Translations under genes and position numbers: made by a program | Notes under the pieces: generated by a model | What the model saw: the letters and a program-made list of their open reading frames with translations, nothing else | Database searches by the model: none | Told to the model about the DNA's origin: nothing | Source of the DNA: Alistipes sp. | GTDB taxonomy: Bacteria; Bacteroidota; Bacteroidia; Bacteroidales; Rikenellaceae | Assembly (NCBI GenBank): GCA_017561105.1 | Contig: JAFZDR010000040.1 | Location: 1-17,214, forward strand | Direction of reading: 5' to 3' | DNA: 17,214 bases | Part shown: one piece after another, positions 1-7,093 of the stretch | Position numbering within the stretch: position 1 is the stretch's first letter | Layout of the letters: every line of letters starts with the position of its first letter

Positions 1-1128
1 GATACAGGCGTAAATCTCCTCAAACCTGGTCGCACAGCATTCGAGAATTTGCAGTTTATGACCTTCCTTGTCAATGCCATATCTGCCGTATATCGCCACA
101 ACGGATTGTTGAAGGCGTCGGTGATGAGCGCATCGAACGAACACCGCTTGGGTGCGGGTGAGGCCCCTCCGACAATTATCTCGACATTCCTCGGAACTCA
201 GATTTCGGAGGTGCTCGACAAGATGGAGCAGTCGTTCAATAACGAGGATATCCGCTTCGATTCGAAGAATGTATTCCGCATGGGTGGTTTGGCTCAGATT
301 CCGTCGCTCCTGCTCGATAATACCGACCGCAACCGAACTTCGCCGTTTGCCTTTACAGGTAATCGTTTCGAGTTCCGTGCCGTGGGCTCGTCGGATAATT
401 GTGCCGATGCTATGATTGTGCTCAATACGGCTGTTGCCGAGACACTTATCGACTTCCGCAAGAGGGTAGATGCGCGCATCTCAAAGGGCGAGAAGAAAGA
501 TAAGGCGATATATGAGGTTCTTCGCGAGTTGATCGTGGAGAGCAAGGCGATACGCTTCGACGGTAATGGCTACTCGGAGGAGTGGCGCAAGGAGGCGCAG
601 AGCCGCGGCTTGGATTGCGAAACATCGGCACCGCTTGTTCTCGACCGCTACCTCGATAAAGAGAGTATCGACCTCTTTGGCAAGTTGGGTGTATATACCG
701 CCAAGGAGTTGGAGGCTCGTACCGAGATCAAGTGGGAGCAGTATGTGAAGAAGATTCAGATTGAGGCCCGTGTGCTCGGTGAGTTGGCGATGAATCACAT
801 CGTACCTATCGCATCGCGCTACGAGGATATCCTCCTCGACAAGGTATGGAAAATGCGTCAGATCGGTATGCAGTCGAAAAGCGATGAGGAGCTTATCCGC
901 CTTATTCAGCGCCGCACAGCCCTTATTCAGACTTTAGTGCACGATATGATTGAGGCTCGCAAGAAGGCGAATGTTATCGAGAATACTCGCGAGAAGGCTA
1001 TCTCGTATCACGATACTGTTGCTGTCTATTTCGATAAGATCCGTACCGAGATCGATAAACTCGAGGAGGTTGTGGATGATCAGATTTGGACACTTCCAAA
1101 GTATCGCGAAATCCTATTCGTGAAATAG
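1..1128 (+). CDS. glnN: Glutamine synthetase type III, C-terminal part (5' end cut by window)
   Basis: The reading frame is open from base 1, so the ATG at 49 is internal and the gene begins before the window. The 375 visible residues are roughly the C-terminal half of a GSIII enzyme (family length about 700-730). The substrate-binding glutamine synthetase motif NEHRLGAGEAPP sits at visible residues 46-57, followed by the long helical C-terminal region characteristic of GSIII (for example the DKESIDLFGKLGVY segment). The enzyme makes glutamine from glutamate, ammonia and ATP in the cytoplasm, and GSIII is the usual form in Bacteroidetes. The frame ends at a TAG at 1126-1128 which lies in the loop of a hairpin (1111-1141); a terminator follows at 1229-1262, so it is probably the last gene of its transcript. 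GSII or GSI is excluded by the C-terminal architecture; the symbol is by family, not by a checked orthologue. Confidence 0.93.
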   Translation, partial: DTGVNLLKPGRTAFENLQFMTFLVNAISAVYRHNGLLKASVMSASNEHRLGAGEAPPTIISTFLGTQISEVLDKMEQSFNNEDIRFDSKNVFRMGGLAQIPSLLLDNTDRNRTSPFAFTGNRFEFRAVGSSDNCADAMIVLNTAVAETLIDFRKRVDARISKGEKKDKAIYEVLRELIVESKAIRFDGNGYSEEWRKEAQSRGLDCETSAPLVLDRYLDKESIDLFGKLGVYTAKELEARTEIKWEQYVKKIQIEARVLGELAMNHIVPIASRYEDILLDKVWKMRQIGMQSKSDEELIRLIQRRTALIQTLVHDMIEARKKANVIENTREKAISYHDTVAVYFDKIRTEIDKLEEVVDDQIWTLPKYREILFVK

Positions 1129-1141
1129 TCACAAATAGGAT
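1111..1141 (+). repeat. Inverted repeat straddling the glutamine synthetase stop codon
   Basis: Bases 1111-1123 pair with 1129-1141: ATCCTATT, one mismatch (C1119/A1133), then GTGA, around the five-base loop AATAG that contains the last bases of the stop codon. There is no T-run after it, so it is not itself an intrinsic terminator. It could protect the 3' end of the mRNA or be a processing site; the role is inference. Confidence 0.5.
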
Positions 1142-1228
1142 CAGTATTGACATTTTCCCTAAATTCCACTGTTGGAAGGATGGGGCTTGTCGCAAAAAAA
1201 TACACCTTATAAACTTTACTTTGTAATT

Positions 1229-1262
1229 TACCTCGCCCGATAAGTAGGGCGGGGTATTTTTT
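1229..1262 (+). terminator. Intrinsic terminator after the glutamine synthetase gene
   Basis: A ten-pair stem, TACCTCGCCC (1229-1238) against GGGCGGGGTA (1247-1256) with one T-G wobble, has loop GATAAGTA and is followed directly by six T (1257-1262). It lies 100 bases past the stop codon. The stretch 1142-1228 between stop and stem holds no convincing reading frame. Confidence 0.9.
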
Positions 1263-1274
1263 AACATAATAAAA

Positions 1275-1328
1275 TTATTTTCATCTTCGTTTTATAGCCG
1301 AAAAATGGTATAATGAAGATGAAAATGG
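1275..1328 (+). promoter_or_regulatory. Long inverted repeat enclosing the clpA start codon(s)
   Basis: ATTTTCATCTTC (1277-1288) is the exact reverse complement of GAAGATGAAAAT (1315-1326). With G-U pairs the helix can extend to 1275-1291 against 1312-1328 around a 20-base loop. The right arm covers the first ATG (1313) and both alternative in-frame ATGs (1319, 1325). In RNA this would hide the start region in an AU-rich stem, as in a translation-controlling hairpin; in DNA it could be an operator. Whether the left arm is transcribed is unknown, because no clear promoter is visible between the terminator and the gene. Confidence 0.5.
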
Positions 1329-3592
1329 GTATATCTAAAATTCTGGAGAGCGCGATGGCGCAGGCGGTGTTTAATAGTGCACAGATTGGCGTAAAGTGCT
1401 CTCTTAAAGATTGTTTGATGTTACAGATTTTGGCGGCAGAGGGGAGTGCGGCTTATCGTATTCTCGCATCGATGCTGGAGGATTGGCAACTTTTCCAACT
1501 GCGACTTCGCCTGGAGCGCGTAGCCTATCGTATGGGTAAAGATGAGGCTGCACCCGATATATTTTTCAGGGAGTATGCCTCCTATTTGGCCAAGCGATTT
1601 CCGGATGTAGGGCGAATATCAACAACCTATGCCGTGTTGGATATTTTGGAGGATACGACTACTATTTCGTCGCGTATATTCGCCCTCTACAACATCACGG
1701 CCGAGCGATTTGCCAAAGATGTTGCGGAGCGCGAGTCGAAAAGCGAGAATGAGGAGCCGATAACTGAAAGTGAGGCACCGAAGGCCGATATCGTGCCGTC
1801 GGAGAGGAGCGAGAACTCTATCTTGGAGCGCTTTGGTGTCGATCTCACCGAGCTTGCGCGACAAGGCAAGATAGATGCAGTCATCGGTCGTGAGCGCGAA
1901 ACGGAGCGCGTTGTGCAGATTCTTGCGCGCCGCAAGAAGAATAATCCGGTGCTCGTAGGCGATGCGGGTGTCGGCAAAAGCGCAATCGTCGAGGGGTTGG
2001 CACTGCGAATTGTTGCGGGACGGGTGCCCCATACCATTGCCGATAAGCGAATTTTCTCGCTCGATGTGGCGTCGTTGGTGGCGGGAACAAAGTTCCGTGG
2101 CGAGTTTGAGGAGCGACTTGGTCAGGTGGTGGATGAACTACGCGAGAGGGGAGATACGATCCTCTTTGTCGATGAGATCCACACGATTGTCGGTGCCGGT
2201 GCTACGCAAGGTGCGCTCGATACGGCAAATATCCTAAAGCCCGCATTGGCGCGTGGCGAGATGCAGGTTATAGGTGCAACCACCATTGATGAGTATCGCG
2301 AAAATATAGAGCGCGATGCAGCTCTCGAGCGTCGTTTTCAGCGTGTTTTGGTGGAGGCTGCAAGCGAGAGCGAGACATTGGATATTCTGCGCAATATAGC
2401 ACCGCTCTATGAGCAGCACCACTCGGTGCGTTACTCGGAAGAGGCGTTGCAGGCGTGTGTCGAGCTTGCCGGACGATATATCTCGGACCGCCACTTTCCC
2501 GATAAGGCTATAGATTTGCTGGATGAGGTGGGTGCTACGGCTCATATCAGCCGTGAGGGTGCTTTTGTGGAGATTGGCAAGGCCGATGTGGCACGCTGTC
2601 TGACCCTATCGACAGGTATTCCGACCGAGCAAATGACCGCGACTGCAACTTCTCGCCTGCAAGGTCTGGAGGGGTATCTCGAGTCGCGAATTGTGGGGCA
2701 GGATGAGGCTTTAAACAGAATATCGCGCCATATTTGTCGTGCCCATTCGGGGTTGCACGACGAGCGCAGACCGCTTGGCGTATTTCTTGTTGCAGGTCCT
2801 ACGGGCGTAGGTAAAACGCTTATGGCGAAGGAGTTGGCTAAGTATCTTTTCGGCTCGCAGGATGCGATTGTTCGATTCGATATGTCGGAGTTTGGGGAGT
2901 CGCACAATGTGGCTCGCCTGATAGGTGCACCTCCGGGATATGTCGGCTATGGCGAGGGTGGACAGCTTACCGAGGCGGTGCGTCGCAAACCCTATTCGGT
3001 GGTGTTGCTTGATGAGATTGAGAAGGCGCATCCTTCGGTATTCAACGCCTTGTTGCAACTCTTCGACGAGGGTCGATTGACCGATGGCTCGGGTCGTGTG
3101 GTGAACTTCCGCAATACTATAGTTATTATGACCTCCAATATCGGCTCGCGAGAGGTGGCGGAGCGGGGTAGTGCGATAGGTTTTGCAACTCCGTCGCACA
3201 AACTGCACTCTACGGCCGATGCGGAGTATCGCCGAGCTGCCGAGCGGACATTTGCGCCCGAGTTTCTCAATCGTATAGATGAATTGCTTATGTTTAGTCC
3301 GCTTACCGAGCGTGATGCCGAGCTGATTGTTCGTCTGGAGGTTGAGGCGCTGCGCAAGCGGGTTGCGAAGTTGGGCTACACTCTGCGTGTTACTCCTGCG
3401 GCATTGCGCGAGCTTGCACAGAGGGGCTTTTCGCAGCGATATGGTGCGCGAGCAATACGACGCACGGTGGTTGAACAGATTGAGGAACGCATTGCAACAC
3501 TGCTTGTCGGTGGGGAGTTGAGTGCGGGCGCGGAGATCTCTGTCGGTGCCATAAAAGGCGAATTTCGCATATCGACAAAGGGTGTAGCGTAG
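1313..3592 (+). CDS. clpA: ClpA-type AAA+ unfoldase, Clp protease ATP-binding subunit
   Basis: A 759-residue double-ring Clp/Hsp100 ATPase that unfolds proteins and feeds them to ClpP. The order is a divergent N-domain (about 5-130), an acidic linker (about 135-165), AAA-1 with Walker A GDAGVGKS (216-223) and Walker B FVDEIH, and AAA-2 with Walker A GPTGVGKT (495-502) and Walker [10 protein letters not shown]. The IGF tripeptide at 622-624 is the loop that docks on ClpP, so a protease partner rather than a ClpB-type disaggregase is expected. Between the two AAA modules there is only a short connector with no UVR/M-domain, which separates it from ClpC and matches E. coli ClpA in layout and length (758). 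Neither clpP nor clpS is adjacent. Three near ATGs (1313, 1319, 1325) compete as start; all lie in the inverted repeat described separately. Bacteroidetes annotations often call this family simply a Clp ATP-binding subunit, so the symbol is by architecture. Confidence 0.9.
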   Translation: MKMKMGISKILESAMAQAVFNSAQIGVKCSLKDCLMLQILAAEGSAAYRILASMLEDWQLFQLRLRLERVAYRMGKDEAAPDIFFREYASYLAKRFPDVGRISTTYAVLDILEDTTTISSRIFALYNITAERFAKDVAERESKSENEEPITESEAPKADIVPSERSENSILERFGVDLTELARQGKIDAVIGRERETERVVQILARRKKNNPVLVGDAGVGKSAIVEGLALRIVAGRVPHTIADKRIFSLDVASLVAGTKFRGEFEERLGQVVDELRERGDTILFVDEIHTIVGAGATQGALDTANILKPALARGEMQVIGATTIDEYRENIERDAALERRFQRVLVEAASESETLDILRNIAPLYEQHHSVRYSEEALQACVELAGRYISDRHFPDKAIDLLDEVGATAHISREGAFVEIGKADVARCLTLSTGIPTEQMTATATSRLQGLEGYLESRIVGQDEALNRISRHICRAHSGLHDERRPLGVFLVAGPTGVGKTLMAKELAKYLFGSQDAIVRFDMSEFGESHNVARLIGAPPGYVGYGEGGQLTEAVRRKPYSVVLLDEIEKAHPSVFNALLQLFDEGRLTDGSGRVVNFRNTIVIMTSNIGSREVAERGSAIGFATPSHKLHSTADAEYRRAAERTFAPEFLNRIDELLMFSPLTERDAELIVRLEVEALRKRVAKLGYTLRVTPAALRELAQRGFSQRYGARAIRRTVVEQIEERIATLLVGGELSAGAEISVGAIKGEFRISTKGVA

Positions 3593-3611
3593 CTGATTTA
3601 ATAATTTTTGC

Positions 3612-3619
3612 TACCTTTG
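3612..3619 (+). promoter_or_regulatory. Bacteroidetes -7 promoter element of the MATE gene
   Basis: TACCTTTG matches the TAnnTTTG consensus exactly. No good -33 TTTG is found at the normal distance. Only eight bases separate it from the ATG at 3628, so transcription would start at or within a few bases of the start codon. Confidence 0.6.
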
Positions 3620-3627
3620 CAGAAATT

Positions 3628-4986
3628 ATGGTATTTGCACAAAAATATCTATCGAAAGTTTCGGCATTGGCGCGATTGGCTCTGCCGGTGATGTTGGCTC
3701 AACTTGGCTACATCGCCGTGCAGGTGGCCGATACTGCAATGGTGGGCGGATATGGTGGCGAGGATGCCACTCCGCTCGCAGCAGTCTCCTTCGGAACGCT
3801 TATTTCGTGGATATTTTTCTTCTTCTGCATAGGCTTGACAATCGGACTTACGCCAGTTATCGGTGAGTTGTTTGTTCAGAATGAGAAGCAGAAGATGTCG
3901 AACTATCTGCAATCTTCGCTCCTGCTGTATCCGCTTATCGGAGTGCTTTGTATGGGGCTGCAGATCGTGAGCGAGCCGCTGCTCTATCATCTTGATCAAC
4001 CTACCGAGGTTGTCGATATGGCTTTGCCATACTATCGTCTTATGGCGTACGGATTGCCGTTTGTGATGCTCTATGGCGCCATTAAACAGTTCTTGGAGGG
4101 TGTGGGTAATACCAAATCGGCAATGATAGTAGCCGTTGTGACAAATGTTGTAAATATCGTACTGAACTACCTCTTTATCTTCGGCAAGTGCGGTTTCGAG
4201 CCTATGGGTGCTTATGGTGCAGGTTTGGCTACGCTTGTGTCGCGTATTCTTAACCCGATTTTGCTCGGTGCCTACTTTGTCGGCGCAAAACGATACAGAG
4301 AATACATTGTTCTCTTCACTCGCAAAGTCGAGTATCTTCGCAACTCTGTAAAACTGATAAAATTGGGACTTCCGATATCGGGACAGATGGTTTTGGAGGC
4401 GGTGGCATTCATCTTTACGGGTGTGATGATGGGCTGGTTCGGCACCGAGGCGATAAGCGCAAATCAGATAGGCAATACCTACGGAAACTGCACCTTTATG
4501 CTGGTGCTGTCGCTCGGCTCGGCAACCACAATATGCGTGTCGCACGCCTTTGGTCGTAGGAGTATCGATGAGATTGCCGATGTGGTGCGCTCAGCTCTTA
4601 CAATAGCTACGGTTTGGGGACTTAGTGTGCTCGTTATATTTGTTGCACTACGCAACTATATGTCTTTGTTGTTTACTCAAAATGAGGAGGTTGCACTGCT
4701 TGCCTCGCAGATAGTTGTGCTCTATGCCGCATTCCAGGTGTCGGATGCGTTGCAGTGTATTCTGGTAGGAATTTTGCGCGGTCTACAGCAGGTGCGAAGC
4801 ATTGCTGTTGTGGCGTTTATAGCCTACATCGTCATAAATATCCCGGTCGGCTATTTTGTGGCCTTCAAACTCGAAATGGGCGCAGCTGGACTTATTGTGG
4901 GCTACATCGTAGGCCTTACCACCGCCGCCATTCTCTATGGTATGCAGGTGCGACGATATATGCGTTATCTGCGCAAAATATCGTAA
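3628..4986 (+). CDS. MATE family multidrug/organic cation efflux transporter
   Basis: A 452-residue inner-membrane antiporter of the MatE family, with about 12 hydrophobic helices in two related halves. The first helix carries the typical pattern LALPVMLAQLGYIAVQVADT followed by AMVG; the first half includes the loop QFLEGVGNTKSAM, and the second half begins near residue 240 with KLGLPISGQMVLEAVAF. The family exports cationic drugs or metabolites in exchange for sodium ions or protons; the substrate cannot be read from sequence. It has its own promoter (-7 at 3612) very near the ATG and does not look co-transcribed with the next gene, which has another promoter. A downstream start inside the first 14 residues (a TTG at residue 14) is possible but would trim the N-terminus of the first helix. 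Confidence 0.93.
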   Translation: MVFAQKYLSKVSALARLALPVMLAQLGYIAVQVADTAMVGGYGGEDATPLAAVSFGTLISWIFFFFCIGLTIGLTPVIGELFVQNEKQKMSNYLQSSLLLYPLIGVLCMGLQIVSEPLLYHLDQPTEVVDMALPYYRLMAYGLPFVMLYGAIKQFLEGVGNTKSAMIVAVVTNVVNIVLNYLFIFGKCGFEPMGAYGAGLATLVSRILNPILLGAYFVGAKRYREYIVLFTRKVEYLRNSVKLIKLGLPISGQMVLEAVAFIFTGVMMGWFGTEAISANQIGNTYGNCTFMLVLSLGSATTICVSHAFGRRSIDEIADVVRSALTIATVWGLSVLVIFVALRNYMSLLFTQNEEVALLASQIVVLYAAFQVSDALQCILVGILRGLQQVRSIAVVAFIAYIVINIPVGYFVAFKLEMGAAGLIVGYIVGLTTAAILYGMQVRRYMRYLRKIS

Positions 4987-5009
4987 TCTTCGCTTTTTTC
5001 TCTTGTAAA

Positions 5010-5024
5010 CGATACTTTGTATCG
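5010..5024. promoter_or_regulatory. Perfect palindrome beside the nfeD-like promoter (possible operator)
   Basis: CGATAC-TTT-GTATCG is a perfect 6-bp inverted repeat with a three-base spacer, ending ten bases before the -7 element at 5035. It overlaps the area where the -33 contact should be. On the plus strand it is followed by A rather than T, so it is not a terminator for the MATE gene. A regulator-binding site is an inference. Confidence 0.35.
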
Positions 5025-5034
5025 AAAAAATTCT

Positions 5035-5042
5035 TAACTTTG
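5035..5042 (+). promoter_or_regulatory. -7 promoter element of the nfeD-SPFH operon
   Basis: TAACTTTG is an exact TAnnTTTG match 36 bases before the ATG at 5079. A TTTG at 5016-5019 is the nearest -33 candidate, but its 15-base spacing is shorter than usual. Confidence 0.6.
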
Positions 5043-5078
5043 TAGAGGAACTATAACTCTAATTTTACATTTATAACT

Positions 5079-5513
5079 ATGGAGGTTTGGCACATTTGGG
5101 TGATTGTGGCCCTTATTTTTGTTATTGTCGAGATCTTCACTTCGGGTTTTGCGGTGATGTGTATCTCGTTTGGTTGCCTTTTCGGAGCTGCAGCATCGGC
5201 TCTCGATTGGGATGTTAAGTGGCAGCTGTTGGCGTTTGCGATTGGTACGGTCTTGGCCTTTATGACCGTGCGTCCGCTTGTCTATAAATTCTTCTACAAA
5301 AAGTCGCATGAGGTGAAGACTAATGCCGATGCACTGGTGGGTCGTCGAGCTGTCGCTACCGAGCGTATCGAGGGTGAGTTGCACCCCGGTCGTGTGAAGG
5401 TTGACGGCGATGATTGGAAGGCTGTGTCGCTCGGTGCAGAACCTATCGAAGTGGGTGATGCTGTGGAGATTACAGCAATAAATAGTGTGATTTTAACCGT
5501 TAAAAAGATATAA
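5079..5513 (+). CDS. NfeD-like short membrane protein
   Basis: A 144-residue protein with three closely spaced hydrophobic segments (about 5-22, 24-42 and 48-67) and a soluble C-terminal OB-fold domain (about 85-144). The OB-fold carries the typical pattern GRVKVDGDDWKA and the ending ILTVKKI. This is the short NfeD form without the ClpP-like serine protease domain of the long form. Such proteins are nearly always paired with an SPFH/stomatin gene and are thought to act with it in membrane organisation or quality control. Here the partner begins just two bases after the stop, so the pair is translated from one mRNA. The biochemical role is not established by sequence. Confidence 0.9.
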   Translation: MEVWHIWVIVALIFVIVEIFTSGFAVMCISFGCLFGAAASALDWDVKWQLLAFAIGTVLAFMTVRPLVYKFFYKKSHEVKTNADALVGRRAVATERIEGELHPGRVKVDGDDWKAVSLGAEPIEVGDAVEITAINSVILTVKKI

Positions 5514-5515
5514 TT

Positions 5516-6493
5516 ATGGGAGCTTTAGTTATTGTTGGTATTATCGCTTTGATTGCGGTAATATATGTGTTGATGGGATTTACCATTGTGCAGCAGTCGG
5601 AAACCCGTGTTGTGGAGCGACTCGGAAAGTATGATCGTACACTGCAGTCGGGTATTAACTTTATCTTGCCTATTATCGATCGCGCTCGTCCGATCTATTC
5701 GCGTTACGAGCGAGCTTCGATTGATGGTACAATCGTCGTTACCCGCCTTTCGGATAAGATTGACCTCCGAGAGCAGGTTTACGACTTCCCTAAGCAGAGC
5801 GTTATCACGAAGGATAATGTTACCACAACCATCAACGCCTTGCTCTACTTCCAGATTGTGGAGCCTATTAAGGCTGTCTACGAGATTGATAATCTTCCAA
5901 ATGCAATCGAGAAACTCACTCAGACAACCCTTCGTAATGTGATCGGAGAGTTGGAGTTGGATGAGACTTTGACATCGCGCGATACTATCAACTCTAAGTT
6001 GCGTGCCGTGCTCGACGATGCTACTAACAAGTGGGGTGTAAAGGTTAATCGCGTTGAGTTGCAGGATATTACACCTCCGGAGTCGGTGCGCCGTTCGATG
6101 GAGCAGCAGATGCAGGCCGAGCGTGAGCGTCGTGCCAAGGTGTTGGAGGCTCGCGGTCAGAAGGAGTCTATGATTTTGCAGTCGGAGGGTGAGAAGGAGT
6201 CGCAGATTAACCAGGCCGAGGCTGAGCGTCAGACTCAGATTTTGAAGGCTCAGGGTGAGGCTGATGCCCGTATTTTGCAGGCTGCAGCCGAGGCTGAGGC
6301 TATCCGCAAGGTGGCTGAAGCTATCGCATCGACAAAGACCGATCCTGCAACTTATATGTTGGTTAGTCGCTATATAGACACCTTGAAGGAGATGGCTGCG
6401 GGTCAGGACTCGAAGTTGGTATATCTGCCTTACGAGTCGAGCAATTTGATGAGCGCACTCGGTGCTTTGACCGACCTTACAAAGAGGGGCTAA
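5516..6493 (+). CDS. SPFH/band 7 (stomatin-like, QmcA-type) membrane protein
   Basis: A 325-residue stomatin-family protein. An N-terminal membrane anchor (about 2-24) is followed by the band 7/PHB domain, recognisable by the segment VVERLGKYDRTLQSGINFILP and by DITPPESVRRSMEQQMQAE. A long charged, alanine- and glutamine-rich coiled coil (about 195-270) follows, then a tail with YMLVSRYIDTLKEMA. Family members form large cage-like oligomers in the membrane and are linked to membrane-domain organisation and to regulation of proteases such as FtsH; ftsH lies only two genes downstream here but in a separate transcription unit. It forms an operon with the NfeD-like gene and is closed by the terminator at 6518-6559. 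Confidence 0.94.
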   Translation: MGALVIVGIIALIAVIYVLMGFTIVQQSETRVVERLGKYDRTLQSGINFILPIIDRARPIYSRYERASIDGTIVVTRLSDKIDLREQVYDFPKQSVITKDNVTTTINALLYFQIVEPIKAVYEIDNLPNAIEKLTQTTLRNVIGELELDETLTSRDTINSKLRAVLDDATNKWGVKVNRVELQDITPPESVRRSMEQQMQAERERRAKVLEARGQKESMILQSEGEKESQINQAEAERQTQILKAQGEADARILQAAAEAEAIRKVAEAIASTKTDPATYMLVSRYIDTLKEMAAGQDSKLVYLPYESSNLMSALGALTDLTKRG

Positions 6494-6517
6494 AACTCTG
6501 TTTTAGTCGATAAATAA

Positions 6518-6559
6518 AGATTGAGAGCGGGGTATTTCCTTGCTCTCAATCTCTTTTTT
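6518..6559 (+). terminator. Intrinsic terminator after the SPFH gene
   Basis: AGATTGAGAGC (6518-6528) pairs perfectly with GCTCTCAATCT (6542-6552); the helix can continue inward through GGGG/TTCC-type pairs. A T-run (6554-6559) follows after one C. It separates this operon from the rsfS promoter. Confidence 0.92.
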
Positions 6560-6579
6560 GAAAGTTTTCCGTGTTACGC

Positions 6580-6610
6580 TTTCCATTTTCCGTTTTTTTT
6601 GCTATATTTG
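6580..6610 (+). promoter_or_regulatory. Promoter of the rsfS-ftsH-cdsA operon
   Basis: The -7 element TATATTTG (6603-6610) is an exact TAnnTTTG match; TTTC at 6580-6583, with a 19-base spacer, is a near -33 TTTG. The predicted transcript starts near 6617, which rules out any rsfS start codon before that point. Confidence 0.65.
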
Positions 6611-6653
6611 CTCGGTTATTTATATATTGCTTAAAAATATCTACGAAATATAT

Positions 6654-7004
6654 ATGGAAAAGTTGATTGAAACTATTGTTGAGGGTATTCAGGACAAGAA
6701 AGGTAAGGATATTGTATCTCTCGATTTGACAGGCTTTGATGGTGCGATTTGCTCGCATTTTGTAGTGTGTAATGCCGACTCTACTACCCAGGTAGCTGCT
6801 ATTGCCGACGGTATCGAGGAGAAGGTTTACGAGACATTGCGCGAGAATCCTTGGCGTGTAGAGGGTAAGCAGACCGGTTTGTGGGTTGCTCTCGACTATG
6901 TGGATGTGATTGTACATATCTTCCAGAGCGATTTGCGCGACTACTATCGTTTGGAGGAGTTGTGGGCTGACGCTCCGATGATTCACTACGAAAGCGAGGA
7001 ATAG
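6654..7004 (+). CDS. rsfS: Ribosome silencing factor RsfS
   Basis: A 116-residue RsfS/Iojap protein. The family binds L14 on the large ribosomal subunit and blocks joining of the subunits when nutrients are short. The conserved elements are SHFVVCNADSTTQVAAIAD (about 34-52), GLWVALDYVDVIVHIF and the C-terminal DYYRLEELWADA. The frame is open further upstream to an ATG at 6540, but that would lie inside the previous terminator and before the promoter; the ATG at 6654 gives the family's normal length and N-terminus. It is the first gene of the operon, followed after 89 bases by ftsH, an order commonly seen in Bacteroidetes. Confidence 0.95.
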   Translation: MEKLIETIVEGIQDKKGKDIVSLDLTGFDGAICSHFVVCNADSTTQVAAIADGIEEKVYETLRENPWRVEGKQTGLWVALDYVDVIVHIFQSDLRDYYRLEELWADAPMIHYESEE

Positions 7005-7038
7005 AGCGTCGGGTGCGCGTTTTTTGACACAATTTTTG

Positions 7039-7064
7039 CCAACTCTACTCGTTTGTAGAGCTGG
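7039..7064 (+). promoter_or_regulatory. Hairpin in the rsfS-ftsH intergenic region
   Basis: CCA-A-CTCTAC (7039-7048) pairs with GTAGAG-C-TGG (7055-7064), nine pairs and one mismatch around the loop TCGTTT, ending 29 bases before the ftsH ATG. It lacks a T-run. A weak GC hairpin followed by TTTTTT (about 7006-7025) lies just before it and may cause partial termination. A role in setting ftsH expression is a guess. Confidence 0.35.
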
Positions 7065-7093
7065 GAAATATGTGTAATGTTATTTGATGAAAT

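Noticed and set aside
1147..1152. TTGACA resembling an E. coli -35 box
   Set aside because: Bacteroidetes promoters use TTTG/TAnnTTTG instead, and no suitable downstream element is present.
3649..4545. A 298-codon open frame on the minus strand inside the MATE gene
   Set aside because: It is the mirror of hydrophobic codons in a well-supported transporter, with a His/Gln/Arg-rich composition and no promoter or family pattern.
6540..6653. An N-terminal extension of RsfS to an ATG at 6540
   Set aside because: It begins inside the loop of the previous terminator and upstream of the rsfS promoter, and the extra residues match nothing in the family.
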